DNA of 32,446 nucleotides from Legionella norrlandica (lineage in GTDB: Bacteria > Pseudomonadota > Gammaproteobacteria > Legionellales > Legionellaceae). The notes under the pieces are model-generated. The model was not told the origin of the DNA. It saw only the letters and a program-made list of their open reading frames with translations, and did not search any database. Position numbers and translations under genes: made by a program. The DNA is taken from contig NZ_JNCF01000027.1 of assembly GCF_000770585.1 (NCBI RefSeq), positions 1 through 32,446 of the forward strand, given 5' to 3'. Shown here in pieces: positions 16,914 through 27,480 of the stretch (its first letter is position 1; the number at the start of each line of letters is the position of its first letter).

Positions 16914-17563
16914 CGCATCTAAAAAAATTGGTAACACCCAGATTCTCGATCAAATTAACCTGAAAATTCAACCTAATACTATTGTTGGTTTGATTGGCCT
17001 TCCGGTAGTGGAAAACGACTTTGCTCAGATGCATCCAACAATTAGAAGTTCTGGATTCCGGTTTTATCGATTGCAAAGGAAAAAGTGGTTTTATGTTTCA
17101 GGATTTTCAATTGTTTCCGCACATGACTGCTCTTGAAAACTTAATTTATGCTCCCGGCCTTCATGAAAAGGCTATTGATCATAAAGAACGAGCCTTGAGT
17201 TTACTTGACATGCTTGGGCTTTATGATAAAGCCCAAGCCTATCCTCAAAGTCTTTCAGGAGGGCAAAAGCAGCGAGTTGCTTTAGCCAGAAGCCTGATGA
17301 TGAAACCTGATTTGTTACTTTGTGATGAGCCCACTTCTGGTCTTGATATAGCAACTACTCATGATGTGATTGCTTTGCTAAATACTGTTAAATCTTTACA
17401 TATTACTATGCTGATTGCTTCTCATGATTTGCTTTTTTTAACTCATATTGCAGAGCGATTATTGGTTGTAAATCAAGGAAAATTGCTTGCTGATTTTAAA
17501 ACAAAGGATGTGTCTGATCCGATTTTCTATGTACAACAATTTTACCAAGGGGGAATATTATGA
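16897..17563 (+). pseudogene. Amino-acid ABC transporter ATP-binding protein, frameshifted in Walker A
   Basis: The protein would be a 222-residue GlnQ/HisP-type ATPase. The start at ATG 16897 (AAAGAGGAAATT upstream) reads MLQVINASKKIGNTQILDQI and continues to GLIG. The frame then breaks. After it, RCIQQLEVLDSG, the Q-loop GFMFQDFQLFPHMT, the signature LSGGQKQRVALARSL and the Walker B LLLCDEPTSGLD are present in another frame. Adding one C at about 16998 (GGCCTT to GGCCCTT) and one A at about 17015 (GGAAAAC to GGAAAAAC) restores GPSGSGKTTLL. Both lost bases lie in homopolymer runs within 20 bp. The gene overlaps argG by 4 bp. As given, no functional ATPase could be made. Confidence 0.88.
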
Positions 17564-18780
17564 AGAAAGTTATCAAAAAAATTGCACTGGCTTATTCGGG
17601 TGGACTTGATACATCCATCATGATCCCTTGGCTTAAAGAGCATTATGATCAAGCAGAAATTATAGCCGTTATTTGTGATTTAGGGCAGCAAGAAGATCTT
17701 GTCGCAATAAAAGATAAAGCGATTAAAAGTGGTGCATCCAAAGCTTATGTTATAGATGTGAAAGAAGAGTTTGTAGCTCATTATTTATGGCCTTTGGTAA
17801 AATCAGGTGCTTTATATGAAGATCAATACATTTTAGGAACTATTTCAAGGCCTTTAATTGCTCAAAAATTGGTTGAAGTTGCTTTGGCTGAACAAGTGGA
17901 TGCTGTCGCTCATGGCGCCACTGGCAAAGGAAATGATCAGGTTCGTTTTGAATATTCTATCAAGGCTCTCGCTCCTCAACTTGGGATTATTGCTCCCTGG
18001 AGAAATTGGGATATTAAATCAAGGCAGGAAGCGATTGCCTATGCGAAAGAGCATGGTATTAATGTGCCAGTAACACCCCAATCACCATATTCTCGAGATC
18101 ATAATATTTGGTATATTTCTCATGAAGGCGGGGTGCTTGAAGATCCATCTCAAGGAATGCCTGATAATGTGCTATTAATGACAAACCCTATTTCTCATAC
18201 TCCTGATAAAGCGGAAATAATTGTCCTTGACTTCAAAGAAGGGGTTCCTGTCGAGTTAAATGGACAAGCGCTTTCACCTGTCGATCTCTTGAGTGAATTA
18301 AATAAAAAAGCAGGTCAACATGGTATTGGTGTAGCTGATATTGTTGAAAACCGATTAGTTGGGATGAAAATACGAGGGGTTTATGAAGCCCCTGCTGCTG
18401 CAGTGCTTTATAAGGCTCACAAACTCCTGGAGAGCTTATGTCTTACTCGATCAACATTACACCTGAAGCAATTATTACAGCAAACTTATGCCAATTTGAT
18501 TTACGAAGGCTGCTGGTTTTCTCAAACCAAACAAGCTTTGGATGCTTTTATTGATGTCACTCAACAGCATGTCACGGGACGAGTTAAATTAAAATTGTTT
18601 AAAGGCAATATTATTCCTAATGGTATGCAATCTCCTTACAGCCTGCATAGTCCAGCATTAGCTACGTTTGAAGAAGACAGTGTTTACAATCAAAAGGATG
18701 CGGAAGGATTTATTAATCTTTTTTCTTTGTCTGCTAAAGTTTATGGCCAAGTCCACCAAGGAGGTCAATATGATAAATAA
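17560..18780 (+). CDS. argG: Argininosuccinate synthase
   Basis: This 406-residue enzyme joins citrulline and aspartate using ATP to give argininosuccinate. The P-loop-like pyrophosphatase motif is [13 protein letters not shown] near residue 10. The citrulline and aspartate site segments [15 protein letters not shown] and [14 protein letters not shown] follow. The conserved [10 protein letters not shown] region is present in the C-terminal half. The length is normal. The start ATG overlaps the stop of the transporter ATPase gene (ATGA), and its own end overlaps argH by 11 bp. It is therefore translated as part of a coupled operon with arginine transport genes. Confidence 0.96.
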   Translation: MKKVIKKIALAYSGGLDTSIMIPWLKEHYDQAEIIAVICDLGQQEDLVAIKDKAIKSGASKAYVIDVKEEFVAHYLWPLVKSGALYEDQYILGTISRPLIAQKLVEVALAEQVDAVAHGATGKGNDQVRFEYSIKALAPQLGIIAPWRNWDIKSRQEAIAYAKEHGINVPVTPQSPYSRDHNIWYISHEGGVLEDPSQGMPDNVLLMTNPISHTPDKAEIIVLDFKEGVPVELNGQALSPVDLLSELNKKAGQHGIGVADIVENRLVGMKIRGVYEAPAAAVLYKAHKLLESLCLTRSTLHLKQLLQQTYANLIYEGCWFSQTKQALDAFIDVTQQHVTGRVKLKLFKGNIIPNGMQSPYSLHSPALATFEEDSVYNQKDAEGFINLFSLSAKVYGQVHQGGQYDK

Positions 18781-20005
18781 AACATGGGGTGGAAGATTTA
18801 AAAAGCCATTAGATGGTCGAGTTAATCAGTTCAATGCTTCTTTGTCTTTTGATCATGTGCTTTTCGAACAAGATATTAATGGAAGTCAAGCTCATGTCAA
18901 ACAATTAGTTAAGCAGAAGATTATCACAGAAGAAGAAGGTCAGGCTATTTTTGTTGCGCTTGATGAAATCCAAAATGAAATAAAGCAAGGTCAGCATTCT
19001 TTCAATGACAGTAAAGAAGAAGATATTCATATGTTTATTGAACAGTTACTGACGCAGAAATTGGGTGATTTAGGGAAGAAGCTGCATACCGGTCGTAGTC
19101 GAAATGATCAAGTGGCATTGGATCTACGCTTATTTACTCGCGATAAAGGCAATTTGATCAATGAGCTTTTAATTGAGCTGATTCACTGTCTTAATGAATT
19201 AGCGAGCAAACATCAAGATGATTTAATGCCGGGATATACGCATTTACAACAAGCACAACCTATCACTTTAGGAGCTTATTTTAATGCGTATCAATCGATG
19301 TTTAGCAGAGATAAAAGCAGGATGGAGGATTGGTTTCAGCGTATGAATTATTCTCCTTTAGGAGCTGGGGCTTTAGCTGGGAGTTCTTTGCCCCTTGATC
19401 GTCAGTGGGTAGCTCATTGGCTAGGTTTTGCAGGTATAATACCTAATACTCTTGATGCAGTAAGCGACAGGGATTTTGTAGTTGAATTATGCAGTATCGC
19501 CGCAATGACTATGATGCATCTTTCCAGATTATGTGAAGACTTAATTTTGTGGTCCACCCAGGAATTTAATTTTATTACTTTGGACGATGCTTTTGCTACT
19601 GGTTCTTCGCTAATGCCTAATAAGAAAAATCCCGATGTTCTGGAATTGATCCGTGGTAAAACCGGAAGAGTGTATGGCCATCTGATGGCTATTCTAACTG
19701 TTATGAAGGGTTTGCCACTTACCTATAATAAAGACATGCAAGAAGACAAGGAGGGTTTGTTCGATACGATTAATACAGTAGTCGTATGTTTGCAAATAAT
19801 AACCCCTTTCTTGCAAAGTCTGGTTTTTAATACAGAGTTAATGCGGGCAAAGGCTCAAAGCGGTTACCTTGATGCTACAGCTATTTTGGAGTCATTAGTA
19901 ATGAAAGGTATGCCTTTTCGTGATGCTCATCATCAAGTCGGCCTATGGATTATAGAAGCTATGGAAAATCAGTGTTCGTTGACCGAATTATTAAAAGGAG
20001 ACTAA
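18770..20005 (+). CDS. argH: Argininosuccinate lyase
   Basis: This 411-residue enzyme splits argininosuccinate into arginine and fumarate. The start at ATG 18770 follows AAGGAGGTCAAT and gives the normal N-terminus [20 protein letters not shown]; an earlier in-frame codon at 18668 lies inside argG. Family motifs are [20 protein letters not shown], then [19 protein letters not shown] and the catalytic loop [12 protein letters not shown]. The protein is shorter than the 457-residue E. coli enzyme, mainly at the C-terminus. All catalytic segments are present, so this is a compact form rather than a break. Confidence 0.95.
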   Translation: MINKTWGGRFKKPLDGRVNQFNASLSFDHVLFEQDINGSQAHVKQLVKQKIITEEEGQAIFVALDEIQNEIKQGQHSFNDSKEEDIHMFIEQLLTQKLGDLGKKLHTGRSRNDQVALDLRLFTRDKGNLINELLIELIHCLNELASKHQDDLMPGYTHLQQAQPITLGAYFNAYQSMFSRDKSRMEDWFQRMNYSPLGAGALAGSSLPLDRQWVAHWLGFAGIIPNTLDAVSDRDFVVELCSIAAMTMMHLSRLCEDLILWSTQEFNFITLDDAFATGSSLMPNKKNPDVLELIRGKTGRVYGHLMAILTVMKGLPLTYNKDMQEDKEGLFDTINTVVVCLQIITPFLQSLVFNTELMRAKAQSGYLDATAILESLVMKGMPFRDAHHQVGLWIIEAMENQCSLTELLKGD

Positions 20006-20007
20006 AA

Positions 20008-21120
20008 ATGTCTTTTTCCACCTCAACTAAACCTATTACGGCTCAGAATAATGGTTTTGATAAAAAACAAGATGAGAATAATAGACATGCCATTAATGAA
20101 GTGGCGACAAATACTTTTCTTATTAATTTGCAACAAGCTATTTTTAGTTTGGAAACTGAATCGGCTAATTTTGCGTCAGAAGAGGGGGATGATAAGAAAC
20201 ATTCTGTTCCTCTCGGTCAACTAAGACATTTTCTTACAGGAACAGAGTTATCCTGTGATGAAGTTAAATTTATCTTAAAAAAAGCCAAATCAATAAAACA
20301 AAACCCGGATTTATATAGTCAATATCTTGCTAATAAAAGTTTGGTGATGATTTTCGAAAAACCTTCATTTCGAACTCGTTTGAGTTTTGCTCTAGCCATC
20401 CAGAGTATGGGAGGAATAGTTGTTGAAAGTATAAGTAATTCAAGAAAGCAAGAAACTGCTGCCGATATGGCACGTGTCTTAAATGGTTACGCTGATTTTG
20501 TAATGGTCAGAACACATGCTGATAATTGCTTAAAAGAGATGGCAGCCTATTTGAAAGTACCTCTTATTAATGGTCTTTCTGCATTACATCATCCTTGTCA
20601 GATTCTCGCTGATCTATTAAGTCTGCTAGAACAATTTGGTACATTAGAAGGATTAAAAGTAGCTTATATAGGTGATGGTAATAATATTCTGCATAGTTGG
20701 ATGCTTTTAGCACCTCAGTTAGGTATCACGATTCATTATTGTTGTCCTAAATCAAATCAACCTAATGCAACTATTGTAGATAGAGCCCGTAGGATGGTAG
20801 AAAATTCAATGATTCATCGTTTCGATCAACCGGAAGAGGCAATAAAGAACGTGGATGCAGTTTATACTGATGTATGGACTAGTATGGGATTCGAAAATCC
20901 TGAAGCGGACAAGATTTTTAAGGGTTTTCAGGTGAATGAAGTCTTAATGTCACAGGCAAAATCTAAAGCAGTATTTATGCATTGTATGCCTATGGAAAGA
21001 GGGAAAGAGGTTTCTGAAACTTTACCGGATAGCCCAGCGTCGATCATTTTCACTCAGAGTGAAAATAGAATGCATGTACAAAAAGCATTATTATTATTTT
21101 TAGATCAGTCTCTATCCTAG
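20008..21120 (+). CDS. argF: Ornithine carbamoyltransferase with N-terminal extension
   Basis: This 370-residue enzyme makes citrulline from ornithine and carbamoyl phosphate. The carbamoyl-phosphate loop is KPSFRTRLSF, the ornithine-side motifs are HHPCQILADLLSLLE and DVWTSMGFE, and the cysteine motif is FMHCMPMERG. The usual enzyme starts near LGQLRHFLTGTELS. Here about 65 extra residues, polar and low in complexity, precede it (MSFSTSTKPITAQNNGFDKK onward). AAAAGGAGACTAAAA sits directly upstream of ATG 20008, 2 bp after argH, so the long start is well supported. It closes the transporter-argGHF operon and is followed by a strong hairpin. Confidence 0.92.
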   Translation: MSFSTSTKPITAQNNGFDKKQDENNRHAINEVATNTFLINLQQAIFSLETESANFASEEGDDKKHSVPLGQLRHFLTGTELSCDEVKFILKKAKSIKQNPDLYSQYLANKSLVMIFEKPSFRTRLSFALAIQSMGGIVVESISNSRKQETAADMARVLNGYADFVMVRTHADNCLKEMAAYLKVPLINGLSALHHPCQILADLLSLLEQFGTLEGLKVAYIGDGNNILHSWMLLAPQLGITIHYCCPKSNQPNATIVDRARRMVENSMIHRFDQPEEAIKNVDAVYTDVWTSMGFENPEADKIFKGFQVNEVLMSQAKSKAVFMHCMPMERGKEVSETLPDSPASIIFTQSENRMHVQKALLLFLDQSLS

Positions 21121-21138
21121 CTCATGTTTAGTAAAGCT

Positions 21139-21169
21139 GTAATACGGAAAGTTTAAAATTCCGTATTAC
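21139..21169. terminator. Hairpin between convergent argF and the adenosine deaminase gene
   Basis: GTAATACGGAA (21139-21149) and TTCCGTATTAC (21159-21169) form a perfect 11-bp stem with a 9-nt loop. A run of seven T residues follows about 18 bp later. It lies between converging genes and may serve both. Confidence 0.7.
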
Positions 21170-21200
21170 GCTGCTAATGTGGGGCATTTTTTTAAAAAAT

Positions 21201-22676
21201 TTAATAATTATTCTCAAAAGTGATTAATTTTTTTTCCAGGTTCCATTGTAATCTTGCTTTTTCGTTGTGGGCAATGAAGCTTTGGCAGTTTTTGCTATCG
21301 AGATCGCGACAATCAGGAATCAGTTCCGCTGTCTCTTTGTTTGTCCATATGCTTTTGCCTGGCAAGAAAGAGTAAGTAAGAGCGTTTCTGTTAATTTGTT
21401 TTAATTGCTGGTAACTAAGACCATGCCTTCTGACTGCTTCTACATACTGTTGGGTCAAGTCTGTTCTTAGAACTCCCTCATCGTCAGTAGACAAGACTAC
21501 TGGAACCTTATGAGAAAGATAATAATTCAACGGGTGATTACGGCCAGAGATGTTCAGAATTTTTAGATTGCTAATTAAGTTTATCTCAACAGGTATTCGA
21601 TTATTGGCCATGTATTTAAGTGTATCTTCAGCATCATTTTCATAACCAATATCCACACCATGACCAATTCTTTGCGCGTGGCCAGTCAGTAAAGCATCCC
21701 TTATGTGATTACTCAGATTTTCAGGTGTTACTGCTTGAGGGGCTAACTCTCCGGCATGTAAGGTAATGGGGACTTTAGGGTATTTTTGGTGAAGGTATTC
21801 AAAAATTAACATTTGCTTATGGTAATCGCGTAAGGAAATAATCCCATCTTCTGGTTGAACCAGATTTACTCCAATTAAATTTCCTTTTGATTGAGAGACC
21901 GCTTCGAAAGCATTTAAAGCTTGGGCAAAGACATTATCAACAGGTTGTTCTCTCAAAACATAATAGAGCAATTTGACTTTAACATCACAGGGGCTTGTAT
22001 GTGGGTGAGTTTTACAACCTAATTCCTGAGATGCTTTAGCAAGAATTCTATCACTTTCCAAAACAGTATTTTTTATGTTATTTTGGAAATCTTTATTAGC
22101 TAATAAGACAGTTCTTTTTTGGTCATAAGATGGGGTATTTTTTACAAGATCTCCAAAGCTTAATGAGTGGGCATTATCAGGGACATCCATTATCTCTAAA
22201 TATTGTTCTTTTTGTTGAGCAGCTCGTTGAATGATCTCCACAAGCAATTGAGGCCTATAATCAAAAACTATTGGCATGTATTTGGCAAATCCATTAAAAA
22301 AATGATCATGACCTGATTCTTTCCCAGGTATAAAATCCTTCATAGACCAGTCTTTTATAATATGGGAATACAGATCGGGTTTATTAAAAACTTCTTTAAT
22401 ATTTACCCCATTGCAACGAGAAGAATCTTTACTGACCATAAAGGTATTTTTATCTAAACAGTAGTTGCTATTGGCTGCGAGCTCTAACATAGTTTCGGGA
22501 TAAGCTCCTCCTGCCAAATGATAATGTAACTCTCCACCTTTGGGCATAATTTTAAAAAAAGAATAAAGAGCGTTTGGATCTTGTTTGATGCTATCAAAAT
22601 AATCATCAACATTGGCGAAAGCAGGAGATAAAAAGAAAAAGACACTTACAGATGAGATTAATTTAGTAATATTCAT
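21201..22676 (-). CDS. Exported adenosine deaminase-like amidohydrolase
   Basis: This 491-residue protein has a signal peptide (SSVSVFFFLSPAFA, cleavage after residue 21). The adenosine/AMP deaminase fold motifs are all present: zinc ligands HYH at 51-53, the catalytic HAGE at 307-310, RIGHG (His339) and STDDE (Asp398/399). The first motif reads HYHLAGG rather than the HxHLDG of cytosolic enzymes. Long extra segments sit between the first and second motifs, as in secreted ADGF/CECR1-like deaminases. It would convert adenosine to inosine outside the cytoplasm, in periplasm or vacuole. Substrate is inferred from motifs; a related nucleoside or amino-acid-linked substrate is possible. It has no close operon partners. 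Confidence 0.88.
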   Translation of the reverse strand: MNITKLISSVSVFFFLSPAFANVDDYFDSIKQDPNALYSFFKIMPKGGELHYHLAGGAYPETMLELAANSNYCLDKNTFMVSKDSSRCNGVNIKEVFNKPDLYSHIIKDWSMKDFIPGKESGHDHFFNGFAKYMPIVFDYRPQLLVEIIQRAAQQKEQYLEIMDVPDNAHSLSFGDLVKNTPSYDQKRTVLLANKDFQNNIKNTVLESDRILAKASQELGCKTHPHTSPCDVKVKLLYYVLREQPVDNVFAQALNAFEAVSQSKGNLIGVNLVQPEDGIISLRDYHKQMLIFEYLHQKYPKVPITLHAGELAPQAVTPENLSNHIRDALLTGHAQRIGHGVDIGYENDAEDTLKYMANNRIPVEINLISNLKILNISGRNHPLNYYLSHKVPVVLSTDDEGVLRTDLTQQYVEAVRRHGLSYQQLKQINRNALTYSFLPGKSIWTNKETAELIPDCRDLDSKNCQSFIAHNEKARLQWNLEKKLITFENNY

Positions 22677-22843
22677 AAGGGCAAAATGGCTATTAATTGG
22701 ACAATTATTATCTCATAATCTTTCTATATTCCCAATAGGTTATCTGTTTTTGTTGAATTTTTCTGAATTGTTTTACGAAAGCAGCAGGAAAATCCGAAGT
22801 GCCAGTTTCAATTTGGTAGCGATTCAGTGCGTGAACAATTACT

Positions 22844-22888
22844 AAAAAGGAAGCCTGAAATAACCAAGTTAAAAGGGTATTCCAGGCT
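22844..22888 (-). terminator. Intrinsic terminator of ctpA
   Basis: Read on the minus strand, AGCCTGGAATA and TATTTCAGGCT pair (one G-T pair) around a 15-nt loop at 22852-22888 and are followed by TCCTTTTT. It lies 12 bp after the ctpA stop. Confidence 0.7.
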
Positions 22889-22900
22889 AACTTATGCGTT

Positions 22901-24238
22901 TTATCTATTAGCCAGCGCCATGCCTTCCAATACCGTTAGCGCCGCATAGAGTTGGTAATCTTCATGGATTAAATCTCCATTTTGATTTTCAGCATTTTTA
23001 GATTCAGCATTCTCTGAATTATCTTTATTAATTAAGTGCCCATTCAGATCGGCCTCACTGAAATTATTCAGGTTGTCTTTTTTGATAGCATTTTTAGGAA
23101 CATCTACCTCTTCCACGATGATATCCGGCACTATTCCTTTGGCTTGGATGGAAACTCCTGATGGAGTATAATAAAGGGCTGTAGTCAATTTAATTCCTGT
23201 TTTGCTATCAAGAGGCAGAACTGTCTGAACAGATCCTTTCCCAAAGCTTTTTGTACCGAGGATGATCGCTCTTTTATTGTCTTTTAATGCTCCAGCTACA
23301 ATTTCTGATGCTGAAGCTGAACCGTTATTAATTATGACGACCAGAGGAGCATTATCCAGTACATCTCCAGGATTAGCTAAGGCAGTAAATTTAGAGCCTG
23401 GTAATCTTCCTTCCGTGTAGACTATCATTTCTTGCTTACCAGTTTTATCATTGCCTAGAAAAGCGTCAGATACTTGGATTGCAGAATCAAGTAATCCTCC
23501 TGGGTTATTTCTTAAATCCAGTATTAGTCCTTTTAATTTTCCCCCAGCCTGTTGTTTTAACTGTTCTATGGCTTTCAGCATGTCTTTACCAGTTAACGCC
23601 TGGAATTGAGTTATACGAATATAACCATACCCTTCACTGAGCATTTTACTTTTCACGCTTTTTATTTGGATGATTTCACGAATCAAATCAAAGGTTAATG
23701 GTTTGTTCACGCCTTTTCTCAATATAGTTAACTCTATGGTGGTACCTGGTTTTCCACGCATCAAATTAACAGCATCTTTAAGTGAAAGACCTTGGACAGA
23801 TTCTTTGCCCAATTTAATAATATAGTCTCCTGATTTGATTCCCGCTTTAAAAGCAGGAGTATCGACAAGCGGGGTAATGACTTTAACAATGCCTTCTTCC
23901 ATGGTAACTTCGATACCTAATCCGCCGAATTCACCACTGGTTGATGTTTGCAACTCCTTGAATTCCTCTTCATTGAGATAGCTAGAGTGTGGATCAAGAC
24001 CAGTCAACATCCCACGGATGGCATTGTCGAATAATTCTTTGTCATCGACAGGTTTTACATAATATTTTTTTATTTCTCCAATAGCATTAGAAAATCGTTG
24101 CACATCTTCCAATGGAATTCGTTTCGTATTAGAATGATTTGAATTTGGTTCTTCGGCCGAGAATGTTGTTAAAGGCAGCATCAGCGTTAGGGCATAAATT
24201 AATGCTAAAGTACTGGAAAACAATCTTTTAATAACCAT
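22901..24238 (-). CDS. ctpA: C-terminal processing protease (S41 family)
   Basis: This 445-residue periplasmic serine protease has an N-terminal signal peptide (residues 1-28). A PDZ domain follows at about 100-180 (GLGIEVTMEEGIVKVITPL, GDYIIKLGKESVQGLSLKDA). The catalytic S41 domain carries DLRNNPGGLL, NGSASASEIVAGALKD with the nucleophile serine near 309, and SFGKGSVQ with the general-base lysine at 334. CtpA enzymes trim or degrade envelope proteins, including cell wall hydrolases. It is the last gene of gpmI-envC-ctpA; sitting next to envC suggests control of septal hydrolase activation. A GAGGAGATCGCT ribosome binding site supports the start. Confidence 0.95.
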   Translation of the reverse strand: MVIKRLFSSTLALIYALTLMLPLTTFSAEEPNSNHSNTKRIPLEDVQRFSNAIGEIKKYYVKPVDDKELFDNAIRGMLTGLDPHSSYLNEEEFKELQTSTSGEFGGLGIEVTMEEGIVKVITPLVDTPAFKAGIKSGDYIIKLGKESVQGLSLKDAVNLMRGKPGTTIELTILRKGVNKPLTFDLIREIIQIKSVKSKMLSEGYGYIRITQFQALTGKDMLKAIEQLKQQAGGKLKGLILDLRNNPGGLLDSAIQVSDAFLGNDKTGKQEMIVYTEGRLPGSKFTALANPGDVLDNAPLVVIINNGSASASEIVAGALKDNKRAIILGTKSFGKGSVQTVLPLDSKTGIKLTTALYYTPSGVSIQAKGIVPDIIVEEVDVPKNAIKKDNLNNFSEADLNGHLINKDNSENAESKNAENQNGDLIHEDYQLYAALTVLEGMALANR

Positions 24239-24323
24239 AGCGATCTCCTCGGATCCAAGGCCATGAATCAGCCACTTTTTTGTATTTTTTTATAATGCAA
24301 TTTAAGTGCCAGCGGCTAAACTT

Positions 24324-25481
<1,158 letters not shown>

Positions 25482-25542
25482 AAAGTAATTGCTCCTTGCA
25501 GTCGAGGCTTGAAAGAAAGCTGTAGGAAAATAGCGAAATCGA

Positions 25543-27087
25543 TTAGGTAAATGCATAGTTTTTTTCCAAAAGGGCATGGCCAGTCATTTCTGGTGGTGGG
25601 GGGATTTCCAATAAGGTAAGCAAAGTAGGTGCTATATCCATTAAACTCCCTTCTGTTTGAGTAAAGTGCCAACCCCCACCAATATAAATAAAAGGTACTG
25701 GTTCACTAGTATGGGCTGTATGAGCTTGATGAGTGGACTCATTAAACATTTCTTCGGCATTACCGTGATCAGCAGTAATCAGCAATTTCCCCCCCTGATT
25801 TTTAAGAGCATCCCAAACACGTTTCATACATTGGTCAAGACATTCTATGGCACGAATAGTGGCCTCAAAGTCTCCTGTGTGCCCCACCATGTCAGCATTC
25901 GCATAATTACAAATAATGACATCGTAGTCGTGACTATTTATAGCCTCTACTAGAATATCAGTAAGTTTAGGCGCGCTCATTTCAGGTTGTAGATCATAAG
26001 TTGCTACTTGAGGAGAAGGAACCATAATTCTTTCTTCATTGGCAAAAATACTTTCACTGCCGCCATTAAAGAAAAAAGTAACATGAGCATATTTTTCAGT
26101 TTCAGCAATACGTAGTTGACTGAGACCATGAGAGGCTAGCACTTCACCCAAGGTGTTATTTAGGGGGGCAGGAGGAAATGCGATTGGATTTGATAAATTT
26201 TTGTCATACTGGGTCATCGTGACAAAATAAGATAATTCTGGGTGCACTGTCCTTGGAAATCCCTTAAATAAAGGATCGAGGAAAGCATAAGTCAATTGTC
26301 TTGCCCGATCAGCGCGAAAATTAAAAAATATAACCGCATCGCCATCTTGTATAGGGTTGCTTTCCCCTATTAGGGTTGGAGGGATGAACTCATCGGATAT
26401 TTTATTTTGGTAATAGAAATGCACCGCTGTTTCTGCCTTGGCAAACTGATGTTCACTTTGATTTTGTGTCAACAAATTATAAACAGGCTCTAATCGCTCC
26501 CAGCGTTTATCCCTATCCATAGCATAATAGCGACCACAAATGGAAGCTATTTTTCCAACAGGATGGTTTGTCAGTTCTTTATTTAACCGTCGTAGACTGT
26601 CAATAGCACTCTGGGGCGGAGTGTCTCGACCGTCGAGGAACAGGTGCAGATGAACAGAATTGAATTTTTTTTGATCACAAAGTGCCAGTAGGGCAAACAA
26701 ATGGTGTTCATGACTGTGAACGCCACCAGGGGAAAGCAATCCCATAAGATGGAGCGATTTCTCTGTTTCCTGTAATTTATCAATCACTTCATGAAAAACA
26801 GGGTTTTTAGCGAAATCCCCCTTGTTTATTGCTTCGTTTATTCGAGTAAAATCCTGTTGTATGATTCGACCAGCGCCAATATGCATATGCCCAACTTCTG
26901 AATTGCCCATTTGTTCTGCAGGCAACCCGACGGGTAGACCTGATGCTTGTAGAAGAATATGAGGGCAGGTTTCCCACCATTCGTCCCACTGGGGGGTATG
27001 TGCCTTGGCAATAGCATTATATTTATCACTTTTGTTATAGCCCCAGCCGTCAAGAATTATGAGTACTAGAGGAGCAGTATTGAGCAT
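25543..27087 (-). CDS. gpmI: 2,3-bisphosphoglycerate-independent phosphoglycerate mutase
   Basis: This 514-residue cytosolic enzyme interconverts 3- and 2-phosphoglycerate with manganese. The phosphatase-fold metal motif ILDGWGYNKSD is at residues 11-21, and the nucleophile serine at 63 lies in MGNSEVGHMHIGAGR. Later metal ligands are in DGRDTPPQSA, YANADMVGHTGDFEA and TADHGNAEEM. I choose ATG 27087 (MLNTAPLVL) with AGGA upstream; starts 2-3 codons earlier are possible. It heads the gpmI-envC-ctpA cluster, an order shared with other gammaproteobacteria. Length and motifs are complete. Confidence 0.96.
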   Translation of the reverse strand: MLNTAPLVLIILDGWGYNKSDKYNAIAKAHTPQWDEWWETCPHILLQASGLPVGLPAEQMGNSEVGHMHIGAGRIIQQDFTRINEAINKGDFAKNPVFHEVIDKLQETEKSLHLMGLLSPGGVHSHEHHLFALLALCDQKKFNSVHLHLFLDGRDTPPQSAIDSLRRLNKELTNHPVGKIASICGRYYAMDRDKRWERLEPVYNLLTQNQSEHQFAKAETAVHFYYQNKISDEFIPPTLIGESNPIQDGDAVIFFNFRADRARQLTYAFLDPLFKGFPRTVHPELSYFVTMTQYDKNLSNPIAFPPAPLNNTLGEVLASHGLSQLRIAETEKYAHVTFFFNGGSESIFANEERIMVPSPQVATYDLQPEMSAPKLTDILVEAINSHDYDVIICNYANADMVGHTGDFEATIRAIECLDQCMKRVWDALKNQGGKLLITADHGNAEEMFNESTHQAHTAHTSEPVPFIYIGGGWHFTQTEGSLMDIAPTLLTLLEIPPPPEMTGHALLEKNYAFT

Positions 27088-27096
27088 GTCCATCAA

Positions 27097-27480
27097 TCCT
27101 AGGTTATGAATAGATCTTTTTCAAAACTCGATGCAAAGAGCAATTGTGCTTTTCAGTACGATGCGTAAACTCCCATGAATAGGTGTGGTAACATTCATGG
27201 TTCTGCACGCTTCATTTCTACTCGTACTACCGCTCTGTGACGAGTTAGTAAAAACTAAATTAACAATTATACCTATGCGAAAGTAAGAGGTATATAGTTT
27301 CTAGGTAGAATGCTTTATGCACTATTAAAGAATAGATTCTTCCTCCTGTTGTAGGCAGAACAGTTTTTTTAGGTAGAGCTTATAGGGAAATGATATCGGC
27401 TCATCCTCCCTTTAAACGTCTACCAGATGAGCCAAAATGAAGAGTTACTGTGTAACTTATCGGTGCAGTATGTTATTGTA
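27097..27480. other. Intergenic region with two inverted repeats
   Basis: About 380 bp without a gene lie between the gpmI start and the end of the small cysteine-rich gene, both on the minus strand. Inverted repeats CCATGAAT/ATTCATGG (27173-27180, 27193-27200) and GGCTCATC/GATGAGCC (27398-27405, 27426-27433) are visible. The second is 48 bp beyond the stop of the small gene and may be its 3' end, though no T-run follows. The gpmI promoter should also lie here. Confidence 0.5.

Noticed and set aside
18668-18769. ArgH start at 18668
   Set aside because: It lies inside argG and adds 34 non-homologous residues; ATG 18770 has a strong ribosome binding site.
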